A stretch of 64,000 nt of DNA from Bedellia somnulentella. Lineage: Eukaryota > Arthropoda > Insecta > Lepidoptera > Bedelliidae. The position numbers and the translations under genes were made by a program. The stretch's first letter is position 1, and every line of letters starts with the position of its first letter. Shown here piece after piece: positions 40,671 through 51,931 of this stretch. The notes beneath the pieces are model-generated. The model saw nothing but the letters and a program-made list of their open reading frames with translations, made no database searches and was not told the origin of the DNA. The DNA lies in NCBI GenBank assembly GCA_963576735.1, contig OY755196.1, forward strand, positions 10,955,912-11,019,911. Reading direction: 5' to 3'.

Positions 40671-40956
40671 TCATTAATTCTAAAGAATAAACTTTTTAAT
40701 GGTTTAAATTGAAAGACGCCATGTAATTAACTTAAATCATATGATTCCATATTCATCTATCATTATTATAGTAATATAACACTCTAGGAACCTTTGAGAA
40801 AAACCAATGAAAATACATTGGATAGTGTTTGTATAAACCGACACTAAAAAACTTTAATGTATCATGCAATTTTAGGTTTTGATTATTTTTATTACATCCA
40901 CAATGTAAACTAATTCGTAAAGGGAAAAGTAAGAATTTAACACAAAATTGTACAAA

Positions 40957-41083
40957 CATATACTAACGCCATTATTTCCCATTGGGGTAGGCAGAGACTA
41001 TCGATCGCCACTTTGTACGATCCTGACAAACCTCTCTAGCTTCGTTAACATCCATCACTCTTCTCATACATGCTCTTTTATGC
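40957..41083 (-). mobile_element. LINE-P 3' end
   Basis: Minus copy with CTAACGCCATTATTTCCC at the left and CATACATGCTCTTTTAT at the right. Confidence 0.8.
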
Positions 41084-41085
41084 TT

Positions 41086-41470
41086 AAATTGTACATATTA
41101 TCATTATTGTCTCTACCTACCCTTTTCGTTATTAAACACGCAATTTTAGTTGCTTTTATTCTTATTAACCTAAGTTATAAGAAATAAATATTATTCTTTG
41201 TATTTAATCTTTAACTGTAATTGTATTTAAAATATTTATTTAAATAAAAATGCGTGTTGAATTTTTAACTGATAGTTAAATAATTTTAATTATTGTAAAA
41301 GTAAGTAATATTTAAATGTTATTTATAGTGCTAAAGATAGTTTAATTTGTAAATTATATTTAAAATGTGTATCGAAATATATCATTCAACCTAAAAATTA
41401 AATTTCGAAAGTTTTTTTTGTAAAAATTTAACTCACACAAGAAGGAACGATATTTTAACATCACAGAGTA
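41086..41470. other. AT-rich stretch, nothing recognised
   Basis: Very AT-rich, no repeat family or gene visible. Confidence 0.35.
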
Positions 41471-41478
41471 CATTAACA

Positions 41479-41720
41479 TGCATACATATACTCAAGGCTA
41501 TAAATCTCTAGAAGGGTTAAGCAGAGTTTTTGAGTTCGAAAAACCTCAGTCACTTTTGGAAGTTGTGTGGGGTAAAAATTGTAAAATAAAGGTTATTGGT
41601 GATGGATCTCCAACCGCATCGCCCAAAAATCATTTAAAAAGTTGCAATGCCCTAAATCGCCTCTTACGATCACCCACGGGAAGAATTAGGGTAGTGCTAT
41701 GCTAAGCCTAAACTAAACAA
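41479..41720 (-). repeat. SINE-A, diverged full-length copy
   Basis: Minus copy with CATACATATACTCAAGGC at the left and CCTAAACTAAACAACTAG at the right. Confidence 0.8.
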
Positions 41721-41724
41721 CTAG

Positions 41725-42170
41725 GGAAACAGCCAAGATATACTGGCCAGTACACCCTGCTGTGTACCAACTTATAATTTGTATTTATGTTTAGCTAGAG
41801 AAACATTTCGATACCGCGATGTACGATTTTGTATGACGCTGCTAGTATGCGAGTGAGTTCGCCGTCCCGTCTAGCGGTCGCCACAAACTCTTTAGCTTTC
41901 ATTAATCTAACATACACAAATTTCAGCATACTACACCTTCGATTGTAGAACCTATCTACATGCACATAAAAGCTGCAGGTATATAAGAACGATATTTCTC
42001 AATAGTTAAAGTTTCAAAATGTAAATTTAGTACATAATTTTGAGAAAATACGAATGGATTGAGGTAATTGTCAAGTTTTAAGTGTTATTTTAATTCTTGC
42101 GGCTCAAAACAATGAAGAAAAACTTCGTGAGGAAACCTACATGGCAAAATTTGAGTTATACGAAATGAAT
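41725..42170. other. Intergenic, nothing firmly recognised
   Basis: A short SINE-T remnant may lie at 42113-42152 (CTTCGTGAGGAAACCTACAT). The CpG-containing GCCGTCCCGTCTAGCGGTCG near 41864 has no assignable role. Confidence 0.3.
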
Positions 42171-42175
42171 ACATA

Positions 42176-42313
42176 CGCCCAATTTCTGAATTGAGTATTC
42201 AAGCTGAGAACGACTTCAGTATCGTTTTGTCTCATTCAGTTGTTAAGATTCCAATGCGACAGAACGAAACTTAAGTTGTTCTCAGCTGGAATACTCAATT
42301 CAGAAATCGGGCG
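42176..42313 (+). mobile_element. Palindromic MITE, 138 bp
   Basis: Same family as 14364-14501. It is flanked by ATA on both sides, a 3-bp duplication. Confidence 0.88.
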
Positions 42314-42419
42314 ATAGAATATTAAAAGACAGAGATTAGTATGAAAAAATATCAAATAATTGCAGCGACATTCAGATTTTCGTACCGTGAAATTATTTGT
42401 TTAATTTAGTAGGTAGTGA

Positions 42420-42860
42420 TATGAATATTTAATGGCTATATATGGCTAATGGCGTCCTATATTATACACATTGCATAGGCAATTTATAAAATAAATCGTA
42501 TTTTACACATTACCTGATCGTTTTAGGTAATGTATACAATGCCTAGGTATTGTATACTATACCGGATTATACACATTGCCTATAAGATATACACTGTACA
42601 TATAATAAGTTTGCATAATGTATAAAAATTTAATAAAGTTTTGATTTTCAAATTACAAAGATTTTCATAACTATCAAATTACTGAACCAATTTTAATTAT
42701 ATTTGCCGATAACCATTACTGTATTATAAATTAATCTTAAGTAGTAAAATAGCATTTCTTTATAATATAACAGTGTGTTGTTTATTAACTATGTTGTTTT
42801 ATTTACTCACCTCATAGTACTACCACTAAGAAAAAGAAAGAAGAAGAAAAATGAAAAACA
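42420..42860. other. AT-rich stretch with short internal repeats
   Basis: ATTATACACATTGC and TAATGTATACAATGCCTA recur on both strands at 42450-42620, which suggests a decayed foldback. Nothing else is seen. Confidence 0.35.
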
Positions 42861-42867
42861 TTTATTT

Positions 42868-43108
42868 GCTGTGTAGTGTCGGCATAGAATAGCACTACCC
42901 CATTTCTTCCGGTGGGTGTACGTAAGAGGCGACTAACGGTATTGGGGCTTTTAAGGGATTTTTGGGCGATGCGGTTGGAGACCCATCACTAACAACCTTT
43001 ATTTTACTATCTTCTCCCCACTCAACTTTCCAAAAGCGGCTGAGGAATTTCTAATTCCTTAGCTCTGGCTACCCCTTCTAGGGATTTACAGCCGTGAGTA
43101 TATGTTAT
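42868..43108 (+). repeat. SINE-A, full length
   Basis: Starts GCTGTGTAGTGTCGGC. The flanks TTATTTGCTG and TTATTCGCTG suggest a target duplication of about 10 bp. Confidence 0.9.
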
Positions 43109-43454
43109 GTTATTTATTCGCTGCTACTTACGTACAACAAAGACACATAGCACAAAAAATATATACAAACAGATAGATTTTTTTGTAAAATACAATATCA
43201 TACACACTTATTCCAAGATATAAAACAATAGCCGTATAACCTGCGTAGTAGCAACGAATTTGGAAGCTGCCTCAGCATTATCGTTGTGAGTAAGCGAATA
43301 CCTCATTACACTGATTTTCAGTCAGTACCAAAATAAAAATATAAAAGAAAAGACGTGACATATTCATAATTAATGACAAATAGAGCTTATAACATACAAG
43401 TACTTGTATAAATAATAGTAGTAGAAAGTACCTCTTTACTAAATTAATATCCAA

Positions 43455-43560
43455 ACAACGTGTGGAACAAACTACCAGAGACAGTGATCAGTGCTCCCTC
43501 AGTGAACTCTTTTAAAAACAGACGTGACAAATATTTAAAACAAGTTTTGCAGTGATATAC
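43455..43560 (+). mobile_element. CR1/jockey-type LINE, C-terminal fragment
   Basis: Encodes NVWNKLPETVISAPSVNSFK then RDKYLKQVLQ and stop, the usual last residues of CR1/jockey-type polymerases. The frame has small flaws. Confidence 0.65.
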
Positions 43561-43671
43561 ACGCATCAGCAAAATATTGCTGCTAGTGTATTATCTCGAA
43601 TAATAATAATAAAATCCACACATATACTTATAGTTATAGTAAACTTTGATTATCAATATGTTGTAGTACTT

Positions 43672-43815
43672 ACGTGAGTACACTGTCTAAGCAAAACGTG
43701 GGTACCTTCTCTGGAAACTAGATGGCGCTTGCCATGTGAGTTCAGGAGTATTGGTACCTCTGCCAACCCCTTCGGGGATAAAAACGGCGTGAACGTTTAT
43801 GTTATGTTATATTAT
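43672..43815 (+). repeat. SINE-T, 3' part, variant subfamily
   Basis: Carries CTAGATGGCGCTTGCCATGT where other copies have CACCAGGTGACAAAGTCACG. The same variant is seen at 55587-55895. Confidence 0.85.
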
Positions 43816-43867
43816 GTACTACTTACTTCATAAAAGGAAAAACTAAATAAACAAAGATATAATATAA

Positions 43868-44670
43868 ATTTAATAAAATACGAATACAGATTTGGTAGTA
43901 AATAAATAATTGTTAACGAGAACGTGCTGGAATAAATGAAGGATTTTGCTTAACCAGCAAGTAATGTTTAAGCTTTCGCTTAAAAGAATACTTACTGGGA
44001 GCATTTTGGACAGGTGGGGGAAGGTCATTCCAGCACTTAGACGCCGCAAACCTGACACTCTGCCTCGAAACGCTGCCGAGCGGTGCATTAGTAACATAGC
44101 ACTGCTTTTAAAATGGTAGTTACTCTTGGACCATTGAAACTTATTAACTTAGAGTTTCAAACTTTACTACACCGAACAACAGCGTCGCAAGATGTAGTTT
44201 ACTACGTGACTGCATTTTCAATAGTCTAGCGTCGTCCAAATACGGAGTGACATGGGATCGAGGAGGGATACGAAAACAAAAACGTGCACATGCGTTTTCG
44301 TTTTGCACACGCTGTATCACTTTCTGTGATCGACCAAGAATACAGCTACCATAGACAACATCACAGTAGTTTAACCTTGATAATATTAGCGATTCACAGA
44401 GTTGAACACGCAAATCCACACTCAAAAAATCACGAACTACTTACAAAACGTGGTTTTCGAAGCGAAGTTCCCCATCCATCAGCAGGCTGAGGTTTTTTGT
44501 TTCTTCACCTCTTTCTATGATTTGTCCCCTGATAGCTATACTATTCGCAGAGAGAACATTCAATGTATTACGAATCTGAAACTTAGTCCCAAGTACCATT
44601 TAATTAGAATTGCTAGGATTCAGGACAAGACAGTGCTAAAATACTAAATTTCGAATAATTAGATGGCAAC
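43868..44670 (-). mobile_element. Jockey/CR1-type LINE, polymerase C-terminal part
   Basis: Minus-strand pieces in several frames encode LGTKFQIRNTLNVLSANSI, LSLLMDGELRFENHV, MSVDLRVQLCESLILSRLNY, CDVVYGSCILGR and an ACARFCFRIPPRSHVTPYLD stretch. These follow the catalytic YADD motif in jockey/CR1-type polymerases, and the catalytic part is not present. Frameshifts and stops show a dead fragment. Confidence 0.75.
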
Positions 44671-44787
44671 ACTATATTATATGGCTCAAAACAAAAGGTC
44701 CAAAACTGAGGCCTGACGAATGACAATCAATCAATGATTACTAAAAGAAATATCGGGGAAGTATCGATAAAAAGCTTATGTGTACTT

Positions 44788-45300
44788 TTTAACCGACTTC
44801 AAAAAAAGGAGTGTTCTCAATTCGACCGGTATATTTTTTTTTTTTTTTATGTTTGTTCGCCGATTACTTCGCCATTTATGAACCGATTTTGATTATTATT
44901 TTTTTATTCGAAAGAAGATACTCCCGGATTGGTACCATGATGAGGATATCAGGGTCTGATGATGGGATCCTGGAGAAATCGAGGGGAACCCTCAAATTTT
45001 ATAGGCAAATGTACCACGTTTTACATATTTTCTAAACTTATATTGGCATTTGCTTCTGAAAATCATATTGTTATGCTGCTGAGCTGATGATGGAAGGTGT
45101 GGATCCTCAATCACTAGGTATTAGGAAACAGTTCTTTCCAAATTCTATATAGATTTATACTCCTCTTCGTAGCTTTTATGAAGAGAAGTACAGGTTCACT
45201 AAACATTTCTTTTGTTATGTTATTGTTACCGAGAAAGTACCATGAGACCAGGATCTGATTATGGCATCCCAGGAAATCGAGGGGACTGTCGAAACTCACA
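44788..45300 (+). repeat. Lepidopteran interspersed repeat (ACCGACTTCAAAAAAAGG type)
   Basis: Opens with TTTTTAACCGACTTCAAAAA and continues with TTACTTCGCCATTTATGAAC and GATATCAGGGTCTGATGATG. Fragments near 45656-45700 (TTAACAAAAAGAAAACCGAG) look like its other end. Class unknown to me. Confidence 0.6.
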
Positions 45301-45302
45301 AT

Positions 45303-45475
45303 TATGTGACAGTGTATTTGTTCAAAACGCCGATAGGCCTGCCCTGTATAACGTGAGAACACTGCCTAATAAATCGTGGGTACTCTGAACAACAGGTGAC
45401 AATGTCACGTGATATTCAGAAGTATCAATACCTCTGCTAACCCCTTCAGGGATATTCGGCGTGAGCGTTTGAGTC
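45303..45475 (+). repeat. SINE-T, 5' truncated
   Basis: Begins at ATGTGACAGTGTATTTGT and ends GGCGTGAGCGTTTGAG, diverged. Confidence 0.8.
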
Positions 45476-45706
45476 TTTCTTGAGATGTAGAATTGAAGAC
45501 CATCGCCTTTCGAAGGATTTTAAGAACAATGTAAGGTTACATATGGTTGAGCCTATTTAATATCGTACTATAATAGAAATACCGGAAATACGAAGAATAA
45601 TACAGTAACTGTCGCATCCTCATCCGAGAGGCATCTTTGCCAGGTCTATCCATCTCTAAAACTCGTAAAATAAAATAATTTTTAACAAAAAGAAAACCGA
45701 GTTCAT

Positions 45707-46238
45707 AAAAAAACAACCGAAAATAAACAATCTAGTACTAAAAAGTACGAAATAAGCTTTTTAATTGAATATGAGTACTGTGATTGATACCTTAGCAATT
45801 TCTTTATTCCACACGCGTCAGTTCAACCTACCTAAATATTACAATTCTCTTAAATTAATTTTTGAGTCGGTGCCAGACAAACAAAAGTAAATTCACCCTG
45901 CTATCTATCTCTGATTATTACAATCTAAACAATATATATCTATCGCCTAACGTTTTAAATGATAATACGTACAAAAATCAATTTACCCTACAACTACAAA
46001 GTACCCTACATTTTACACGTATATGAAGTGCGAAATACACACTTCTTATTATTAATTATCATCGAGGCTGGCACCGGCTCACAAATTAATTTAAGAGAAT
46101 TGTAATATTTAGGTAGGTTGAACTGACGCGTGTGGAATAAAGAAATTGCTAAGGTATCAATCACAGTACTCATATTCAATTAAAAAACTTATTTCGTACT
46201 TTTTAGTACTAGATTGTTTATTTTCGGTTGTTTTTTTT
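45707..46238. mobile_element. Foldback element with about 170-bp arms
   Basis: The arm 45707-45876 (AATAAACAATCTAGTACTAA to GAGTCGGTGCCAG) is inverted at 46069-46238, with a spacer of about 190 bp. The arms look nearly identical. No coding capacity. Confidence 0.8.
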
Positions 46239-46390
46239 TAATAGTGCGTGTATAATTATTAAATTAAGTGTATAATATAACCGAACACTCATTGAGGTAG
46301 GTTTATTTATGTCTCTTTGGTATACGACTTTTCGGTAAATTATGATTTTGCTAAGATAAGATTCTGAAAAGGACTTTATTTCGGCATTAA

Positions 46391-46812
46391 GGGCGTCCCC
46401 GGAAAAATAGGTTGATATTGATTGTTTGGAAATTCTATAAAGTCTGATTTGATGATATTGATATGACATGAATAAAATATATGTTGGTGATTAGTTCATG
46501 GTGTTAAAATTTTATGTTTAACATTTTAATAATTTGTTGAAAAATATGATGAAAAAAATTGAATTGGAACATGCTTTGTTTTCATAAAAACCGTATCATA
46601 GGCTCCACTGGCATAACATACATGTGAACTCATTATGTGTCTATATACGCGTAGCTTTAAGATCTGTAACTATGATGTTTAACTTTTCATTTAAACATTA
46701 TAGTTATTCAATAAAACTAAATTATCCTGCGCGCGCGTTTTTTCCGTCCCTGTCACTCTCAGTAAATTTGACGTAAGAGTGAGCGCAATAGCTGCAAAAT
46801 GCGGGGAGGCCC
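46391..46812 (+). mobile_element. TTAA-flanked MITE, 422 bp
   Basis: TTAA lies at both edges (46387-46390, 46813-46816) and the ends are inverted: GGGCGTCCCCG and CGGGGAGGCCC. TTAA duplication is the mark of piggyBac-type transposition. The element is non-coding. A second copy lies at 61097-61520. Confidence 0.8.
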
Positions 46813-47097
46813 TTAAAAGTAAAAAAGCGAGATTTGGATTTCTCACTAACTGTCATTTATTAAGACCAAAGAGATAAAATATAATTTAATCAGTTGATAA
46901 TTGTCATAGCATAGATGATGTATTTATGTTTCCGCTACAACTAACCAAATACTAATAAAATTTCAAATAATTAAAGAAGGTTTACGGATAGAAGCTTGAC
47001 ATATACACGCCACTTTAAAAAATATATAAATAAGAGGCAAACAACAAACATTTTTGTAAGTAGTTTATGATATTTTACATCACTTTAATAATTCACG

Positions 47098-47465
47098 TCG
47101 TGTGTCTCTGAATACCCCTTCATACATTTTCCAGACGTACTAATACTTTTGAAAATCCCGTGACATGTACGTGTTCAGAGTACCATGTTTTGTTTATTTT
47201 ATTTTTTTATTACCTAGCTTCTAATAATCACGGTCAGAAATCTAAAAAAGAGAGAGACGGAGTATCAAAGTCCCTTAGCCACTTTTGGAAGTTGAATGGG
47301 GAAATTTTGGTGATGATTTTCAAAGTACTCAAGTTTTACTTAGACAATGCACTCACAAGATAGGCGGCAGAACTACTGACGTTTTGAATGATTACACTGT
47401 CATATGTGGGGCTAGTCACGATGTTTTCTCTCATCCTAACAAACTTGATAAATTAAAAAAAAACT
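47098..47465 (-). repeat. SINE-T, degenerate, holding a SINE-A fragment
   Basis: Left part (ACTAATACTTTTGAAAATCC) and right part (GATTACACTGTCATATG, CTCATCCTAACAAACTTGAT) are minus-strand SINE-T. Between them 47225-47330 has CCACTTTTGGAAGTTGAATG of SINE-A. Confidence 0.55.
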
Positions 47466-47707
47466 AAACTGAAGAAAAAAACAGTAGCTAGGGATGAGGT
47501 TTCTCAGAAAAGTTTGTAATTTATGGTTATGTGATCGAGTGAGAAATACTGTGATTCTTTAAAGGTGTGGTGTGAAAGATGATTCTGTAAAAAAGAAAGA
47601 AAAAGGAGTGCGAAGATGGTTCGGGCACATAAAGAGGATGGACGATTTTAAATCGTTAAAAGATATCTATAGAGCCAATGTGGAAGGTAATGTTGGTAGA
47701 GGGCATA

Positions 47708-49372
47708 CGAGGGGCATGCCAAAAGAAACTAGATACTCAAAAATTAAAAAAAATATTCTTTATTACAAGTATCGATCTTTTCAAAGTATTCACCCTGAGC
47801 ACGTATATACTTTTCCATACGTCTGAACCAATTGGAAAATACCTGTGACCACTCTTCTTTAGATACCTCATAAATCTCGAAATTATAGGCAACCAACGCA
47901 TCTTCTTTGCTTTCAAACCTCTTCCCCTTTAGCTTTTCTTTGATTTTTAGAAACAAGTAAAATGACAAGGCGCTAGGTCTGGGGAATATGGCGCGTGAGG
48001 GAGAATTGATAAATTTTTCGAGTTGAAAAAGTCTAGTGTTCTGGCAGACGTCTGCGGCGCCGCATTGTCGTGGTGTCAGAGAAGGTGCCGGATTCCTGAC
48101 TTCGGTCGCCTGTCACATCAAGCTGATATTACTGTTGGAGCACAAACTCTCACATACTATGCGGAGTTCACCGTTCTTTCATTCTCCAGCACAACAGTAG
48201 CAATATGACCCGTTTTGCAGAAAAACGAGGCGACCATTTGTTTCTGTGTGCTTCGTGCACGGTGACATTTCGTTGGAGTTGGCTCGTCTTCAAAGCACCA
48301 TATAGTCGACTGTCGCTTTGGTTGGGGATCATAGTTATATAGCCATGTTTCGTCACCAATCAGTATATCATATACGTTTTTTTTCTCGCCTCCGTTGAAT
48401 ATATCTATCATGAATAGGCACCAATCCACCCGACGGTCTTTCTGCTCATCGGTAAGTTTGTGCGGCACCCATCTCGAACAACGTTTACGGAGAGAAAGGT
48501 GGTCGTGAATTATGGTTTGCATTGCTGCTGATCCAATTCCTAGTTTTCGCTCTCGCGCTACATATGTAATTTGTCGGTTTTCGCGAATAAGTTTTTCGAC
48601 TGCACGAACGTTTTCTTGCGTGTGCTGTCTTCGCTTCATCTTCAGGACATCCCCGTCCTCTTTTAAATTCAGCAAACCAATTGAATACTGTTGCTCGGGA
48701 ACAAGCAGACTCATCAAAAGTAGAAGCCAAAAGTGCAAAACATTCTTGAGGCTTTAAACCTTTTTTAAAGTCATAATAAATCATAGCGCGAAAATCACGT
48801 CGACTGAGCTCCATTGTTGCAAGTGAATTCCCGCCAGATTCACGGAAAAATGATGCTCATTCAAATAAAAAATAAATAAAAGAAGTGTGTTCTATATGAA
48901 CCGTGATAACCCAGTGGGTAGAACACTTGGTTATCGTGCAAGCGACTAGTGTTCGAATCCTGGGTCGGGCCTACACCAATTTGTCTTTTCTAAAGACATA
49001 TGTGTGGTTAATTTATCATGGTTGTTAACGGTGAGGGAAAACATCGTGAGGAAACCCACATGGCTGAGTTGTACTTAGTCATGTGACAGTGTATTCGTAC
49101 AAAACGGCGATAGGCTTGCCCTTTATCACGTGAGTACACTGTCCATGCAAAACGTGGGTACTCTGAACAACAGATGACAAAGTCACGTGATGTTCAGAAG
49201 TATTAGTACCTCTGCCAACCCCTTCGGGGATATTCGGCGTGAACGTTTATGCTTTATATTATGTTCTTTATTCAAATATGTCAATAAAAAACCAGCCTAT
49301 AAGATGGTGTATAGCTTGCCAGTGTCAATTAAATGAGAAAAGAGTATCTAACTTCTTTTGACATGCCCCTCG
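47708..49372 (-). pseudogene. Mariner transposon, inactive, 1665 bp with a SINE insert
   Basis: Inverted ends CGAGGGGCATGYCAAAAGAA lie next to TA at both edges. Without the SINE-T at 48897-49262 the length is about 1.3 kb, as usual for mariner. The minus-strand transposase has an N-terminal helix-turn-helix region (SACSRATVFNWFAEFKRGRG, start at 48814). The first catalytic Asp is in IGDETW and the second in HHDNAAPQTS. At the third site the sequence reads YSPDLAPCHF, where APCDF is expected, so the Asp is replaced by His. At least two frameshifts and in-frame stops interrupt it. It is a dead copy of the DD34D type. Confidence 0.88.
48897..49262 (+). repeat. SINE-T, full length, inside the mariner
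   Basis: The head CCGTGATAACCCAGTGGG lies about 80 bp before the transposase start (upstream side of the minus-strand gene). The body is complete and ends GGCGTGAACGTTTATG. Confidence 0.92.
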
Positions 49373-49597
49373 TATTTGGACCAAACAGAGAGTGTCGAAA
49401 AAAGGCGTCCGAAGTGCGAAGAATAAAAGAGCATGTATGAAAAGATTTCTGCCACTTCTTTGAGGCTGTAAGGAGCCAACGTTGAGTTTGGGTTTAAGTT
49501 AAATTATATTTTTTCACTATCTTATTTCCTTTCTGTTTCCAAAAGTCATTAAAGAATGATAAAAACCAAATCGCTTATCAATAAATGTTGTCACTTT

Positions 49598-50005
49598 AGA
49601 AAGATGGTTTGGGCACAAAGAGAGGATGGCTAATAGTAAATCGGTAAAAGAGATTTATAGTGCCAATGTAGATGATTATGTTAGGGGACAACCTCGGAGG
49701 ACACATTTGGACCAAATAGCGAGTGTACTCAAAAAGTCAGGCGTCCAAAGTCATCATCATCATCATCAGCCCACACTCGTCCACTGCTGGACATAGGCAT
49801 CTCCCATGGCGCGCCACCTCTTCCTATCCTCGGCCAGCCTCATCCAACCACTCCCGGCCACCTGCTTTAGGTCAAAAGTATGAAGAATAAAATAGCATGT
49901 ATGAGAAGATTGGTGGATGTAAACGAAGCTAGCGAGGTTTGTACAAAGTGGCTATAGTTAGTCTCTACCTATCCCAATAGGAAATAATGGCGTGAGTATA
50001 TGTTT
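49598..50005 (+). mobile_element. LINE-P fragment interrupted by an RTE piece
   Basis: Parts 49598-49751 and 49873-50005 read through from AAGATGGTTTGGGCACAAAG to TACCTATCCCAATAGG and GGCGTGAGTATATG. The RTE piece lies between them. Confidence 0.8.
49752..49872 (-). mobile_element. RTE-type LINE 3' end with (ATG)n tail
   Basis: The minus strand encodes MRLAEDRKRWRAMGDAYVQQ then WTSVG and stop, followed by TGATGATGATGATG. Only 120 bp were inserted; the flanks share (A/C)AAAGT. Confidence 0.75.
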
Positions 50006-50071
50006 ACGAATATTGTCGTGCGTTGAAGTGTCAACCTATACGTTGAACCCTCATCGTCTGCACGTTAAACG

Positions 50072-50288
50072 GTGAGGAAAAACATCGTGAGGAAACCCAC
50101 ATGGCTGAGTTGTACTTAGTCATGTGACAGTGTATTCGTACAAAACGGCGATAGGCCTGCCCCCTATCACGTGAGTACGCTGTCCAAGCAAAACGTGGGT
50201 ACTCTGAACACCAGGTGACAATGTCACGTGATGTACAGAAGTATTAGTACTTCCGCCACCCCTTCGTTGATATACGGCGTGAACATTT
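50072..50288 (+). repeat. SINE-T, 5' truncated
   Basis: Begins GGTGAGGAAAAACATCG and ends CGGCGTGAACATTTC. Confidence 0.85.
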
Positions 50289-50556
50289 CAGTAAATTAAG
50301 TAGTTTTTTAATTGTCCCAATTTATTGATATTGTGGTAGGCAGAGAGTACTGATATTATATTTATATGTGGTAGGGTAGGATACATCAATTTTCTTAGTT
50401 TGACCTATGGTATGGAGCAGAAGTAAAGTCATCTAGTGGCACTACCAGATACTATGATGGAACTCGACTTTTATATAAATTTCATTGAAATCGGTTCAGC
50501 CGTTCCGGAGGAGTATGGTGACAATTACTGTTACACATAAATTTTATAAATAAGAA

Positions 50557-50787
50557 CATACATACATATATACTCACGGCTATAAATCCCAAGAAGGGGT
50601 AACCAGAGCTAAGGAATTATAAATTCCTCAGCCACTTTCGGAAAGTTGAATGGGGAAAAGATGGTAAAATAAAGGTTTTTGGTGATGGGTCTCCAACCGC
50701 ATCGCCTAAAAATCCCTTAAATTAGTCGCCTCTTACGTCACACCCATCGGTAGAAACGGGATAGTGCTATTCTAAGCCAACACTTCA
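50557..50787 (-). repeat. SINE-A with target duplication
   Basis: Minus copy flanked by (T/C)TATAAATAAGAA. A short deletion lies near AAATCCCTTAAATTAGTCG. Confidence 0.9.
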
Positions 50788-50904
50788 CTATAAATAAGAA
50801 GATTAAGGTAAACGTGTACTTCAACGAACGAATCATTGTAACACAGTGCAAAGTTCAATCATTGTATACCAACTTTTGATACTAAATAAAACGTGTTTAA
50901 TAAT

Positions 50905-51060
50905 AAGTGCGAACTAGCCTTTTGCCCGCGACTACGTCCGCGTGGACTACATTTTTTGCATCCGGTTTACATACAAAATGCCAAAACACTATCTTAACTT
51001 CTGTTTTTTTTATATTTATATTCCCGCGGGCGTTGCAATAGATATTTGCGCTCGCTTTTA
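50905..51060 (+). repeat. Lepidopteran interspersed repeat (GCCCGCGACTACGTCC type)
   Basis: CTAGCCTTTTGCCCGCGACT then CGTCCGCGTGGACTAC and ATATTCCCGCGGGCG, the sense copy of the repeat at 13686-13830. Confidence 0.55.
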
Positions 51061-51292
51061 CTCCAGCAAAGTCTATCGGCCAATTTTGACAATTTCTAAA
51101 TCGCTAACAATTTAACTAATCCAGTTATGGAAAATGTATGAGTTTTCGGTAAAACTTCAGATGTCTCCAATTTGATACCTGAACCAATTTTCTAGCTCTT
51201 AGCATCGCGACACAGGCTGGTTCACAAAATCCGCCCTCTCTCGTTTAATATATAAGGATTAATTAATAAGTTGGCCGTCACTTTAAGTATAA

Positions 51293-51490
51293 CATACAGA
51301 TACATAAACTCACGACTATAAATCCCTAGAAAGGGTAGCCAGAGCTTCAGAATAAGAAATTTTTCAGGCACTTTTCGAAGTTGTGTGGGGATAAGATTGT
51401 CAAAAAAAAGGTTTTTTGGGATGGGTCTCCAACAGCATCGCCCAAAAGTCACTTAGAAAGGCCAAATACGACCAACACCCACGGAAGGAA
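51293..51490 (-). repeat. SINE-A, first of three in a row
   Basis: Diverged minus copy, 5' truncated at ACCAACACCCACGG. Confidence 0.8.
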
Positions 51491-51498
51491 GAAGAAGA

Positions 51499-51696
51499 TA
51501 CATATGGTTACGGCTATAAATCGCAGAAAGGGATATCCGGGGCTTCGGAATTAGAATTCCTAAGCCACTTTTGGAAGTTAAGTGGGGAAAGGATAGTAAA
51601 TAAAGGTTGATGGTGATGGGTCTCCAACCCAAACACCTCTTTTGATACCTGCTGTAAGAAATGGGTTAGTGGTATTCTCGGCTGACACTACTCAGC
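51499..51696 (-). repeat. SINE-A, second of three in a row
   Basis: Minus copy with an internal gap between GGTCTCCAACCC and AAACACCTCTTTTG. It ends GCTGACACTACTCAGC. Confidence 0.8.
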
Positions 51697-51699
51697 TAA

Positions 51700-51931
51700 A
51701 CATACTCACGGCTATAAATCCGTAGAAGGGGTAGCCAGAGCTAACGAATTAGAAATTCCTCAGCCACTTTTGGAAGTTGCGTGGGGAAAAGATGGTAAAA
51801 TAAAGGTTGTTGGTGATGGGTCTCCAACCGCATCGCCCAAAAATCCCTTAAAAAGCCCCAATACCGTTAGTCGCCTCTTACGTACACCCACCGGAAGAAA
51901 AGGGGTAGTGCTATTCTAAGCCGACACTACA
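51700..51931 (-). repeat. SINE-A, third of three in a row
   Basis: Well-preserved minus copy ending at CGACACTAC, where element B begins without a gap. Confidence 0.9.

Larger units (their letters stand above)
47487..49448 (+). mobile_element. LINE-P fragment interrupted by mariner
   Basis: The left part 47487-47705 has AAGATGGTTCGGGCACATAA and GAGCCAATGTGGAAGGTAAT. The right part 49375-49448 resumes with TTTGGACCAAACAGAGAGTG and AGAATAAAAGAGCATGTATG. The mariner lies between them at a TA. Confidence 0.8.
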
